Below are positions 37,741-39,023 of a stretch of DNA of 39,023 nt, one piece after another. The stretch is taken from positions 236,050 through 275,072 of the forward strand of contig JBBHKE010002726.1 of assembly GCA_037447655.1 (NCBI GenBank), written 5' to 3'. The notes below the pieces were generated by a model. That model had not been told where the DNA came from. It did no database searches and worked only from the letters and a program-made list of their open reading frames with translations. A program made the translations under genes and the position numbers. The number at the start of each line of letters is the position of its first letter. The first letter of the stretch is position 1. The DNA comes from Zygnema cylindricum (Eukaryota; Streptophyta; Zygnematophyceae; Zygnematales; Zygnemataceae).

Positions 37741-38871
37741 TGTTGAAAAATGGTATTTTATATTCTATCTTCTAAGTCAGCCTATGAGCATCCTACAGTT
37801 CTCATACTTGTTGTAGTCAATGAGAACTGACAGACAGCCATGGCTGGCTCAGTCAGGTGAGAAGACAGGCAGAAAAAAAAGGTTCCTGCAAAAGATAGGC
37901 TGCCAGGGATAGGATTTGATTCTGTAACCTCCTGATGACAGCTGTACTGAGAAGCAGTCCACTTTAGCCGGTAGATCTAGATGAAACAATATGCTCATTA
38001 TATTTGTTAAATATATAAATAATAACGCGGCGAGGAATTCCATTTAACGGCTTACGGAACGAAACAAAACATGGAAACGTGTGGTACCGCAGGAAATACA
38101 GTACCACACGAAATGAACGAAACAACATATGATTTCAACGGACGAAATTAAATGTCGTTTCGCGATCGACGGTTTGCGAAGAAAAACGGAATTTCAACGG
38201 TCAACACCGAATGATGACCTTCGAAATTCAACAGTCAACACGAAACGATGACCGGTGAATTTCAACGGTCAACATTTTTCAGCGCGCCGTCAGATCGAAC
38301 GGTTGACATTAATCGCCGGAATACGAACGGACCGCACGCGTGAGTGCTGACATTCCAAAATGTTTTTCTGGCAGTACTTCGCCAGTGGAGGGGATATTAC
38401 ATGTGGCATCATCCTATTGGATGCCCGAGAAGAATGGGACGGAATGACGACGACCTATGTGCCACGTGGCATACCGAGAGTGGTGCAGAATAATTCTGTA
38501 CATAAAGTACCGCGGTTACCGTACTTTATGCATACATTATTTAGTGTATGATTGTTTTTTATTGGTCTAGATGAGGTGTGAGTAGGTTCTAAGGACATAG
38601 ACAATTTTTTAGAAAGCCCTCTCTCCCAGAGGCCATCTGTATAAATTTGTTGTCTTTGAACAACCATAACTTAATGCTCAGGTGAGGAAATTCAGTGATT
38701 CTTTTTGCTGTGGACTCAGGGGAGTCCTGGCTACACAGGGGTGTAGTCGGTTAGAGTTTTTGTGTGCCAGGGTGGCACTTATTCATTGCCAAAGTCAAAA
38801 GTGCAAATATTATCCTAGAGGCTTCATATAAGTTGGACATTCTATGTACCAATGGAGGTCATAGAATTACA
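37741..38871 (+). repeat. 3' LTR of the copia element
   Basis: 1131 bp from TGTTGAAAAATGG to AGAATTACA, colinear with 32121-33284 except for substitutions, a missing 60-bp duplication and short indels. It carries the same W-box-like cluster and TGCCACGTGGCA (38460-38471). Sequence beyond 38871 is unrelated. Confidence 0.9.
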
Positions 38872-39023
38872 TGCTAAATGCAAAATGCTCGAGATGGAAA
38901 TCAACCTTAGGAAGTGAATCAATTTTGTTCTACAACAAATTATCCAAACATATCTGTTAAAATTTGCACTCTACGACCAAACATTTTCCACCCATTTGTA
39001 CTCCTTGATCGTTTTTTTTGTTT
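38872..39023. other. Flank of the copia element, no gene seen
   Basis: Short AT-rich host sequence to the window edge with no recognisable feature. Confidence 0.5.

Larger units (their letters stand above)
32121..38871 (+). mobile_element. Ty1/copia LTR retrotransposon, complete layout but inactivated
   Basis: The layout is LTR (32121-33284), gag (33454-33977), zinc knuckle, protease, integrase, reverse transcriptase and RNase H (to 37726), purine tract, LTR (37741-38871). Integrase before reverse transcriptase is the copia order. The LTRs begin TGTTGAAAA and end ATTACA, and differ by many substitutions and several indels, so the insertion is old. In-frame stops lie at 34840, 35308, 35389, 35531, 36842, 37211 and 37379. 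The flanks (GGGAG and TGCTA) show no 5-bp target duplication, which fits origin of the arrangement by recombination with the truncated element on the left. Confidence 0.93.

Overview
The window is nuclear DNA of a land plant, read from three intron-containing genes with plant-type products, an old Ty1/copia retrotransposon, several families of short inverted-repeat transposons (MITEs) and AT-rich intergenic DNA. A non-LTR retrotransposon of the R2/CRE type (reverse transcriptase plus restriction-like endonuclease) hints at a bryophyte, lycophyte or fern rather than a flowering plant; that last step is inference. No CRISPR array, rRNA or bacterial-style operon is visible. Layout, left to right: 1-1346 is a decayed minus-strand copy of the non-LTR element. 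1930-2050 holds a tRNA-like sequence, 2070-2545 a diverged LTR, 3008-3076 a lone non-LTR 3' tail, and 3182-3518 two MITEs. 4059-7306 is a longer plus-strand non-LTR copy with an open endonuclease domain but two in-frame stops and two frameshifts. 8676-10442 (minus) is a four-exon gene for a 120-residue single-pass membrane protein that resembles the GLUTAMINE DUMPER family. 10620-14916 is intergenic with one MITE. 14917-16817 (plus) is a three-exon alpha/beta hydrolase of the KANL3/Tex30-like type, whose introns are filled with CT-rich tracts. 17315-19135 holds two more non-LTR tails and a 19-bp minisatellite interrupted by a complete 457-bp non-autonomous hAT element. 19931-31021 (minus) is an eleven-exon gene for an 851-residue LETM1-like membrane protein, probably plastid-targeted, with introns inflated by MITEs and polypyrimidine tracts. 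31719-38871 is a copia tandem: a truncated 3' end, an LTR, a decayed gag-pol interior and a second LTR. The three host genes show no obvious shared pathway; all three models rest on splice sites and reading phases that fit exactly. The most interesting structures are the non-LTR 3' tail, where a GATGG/CCATC stem is kept in four copies while the loop differs; the hAT insertion with an 8-bp target duplication; duplicated 3' splice sites in two genes; a MITE ending at a splice donor; and the strand bias of the intronic polypyrimidine tracts.
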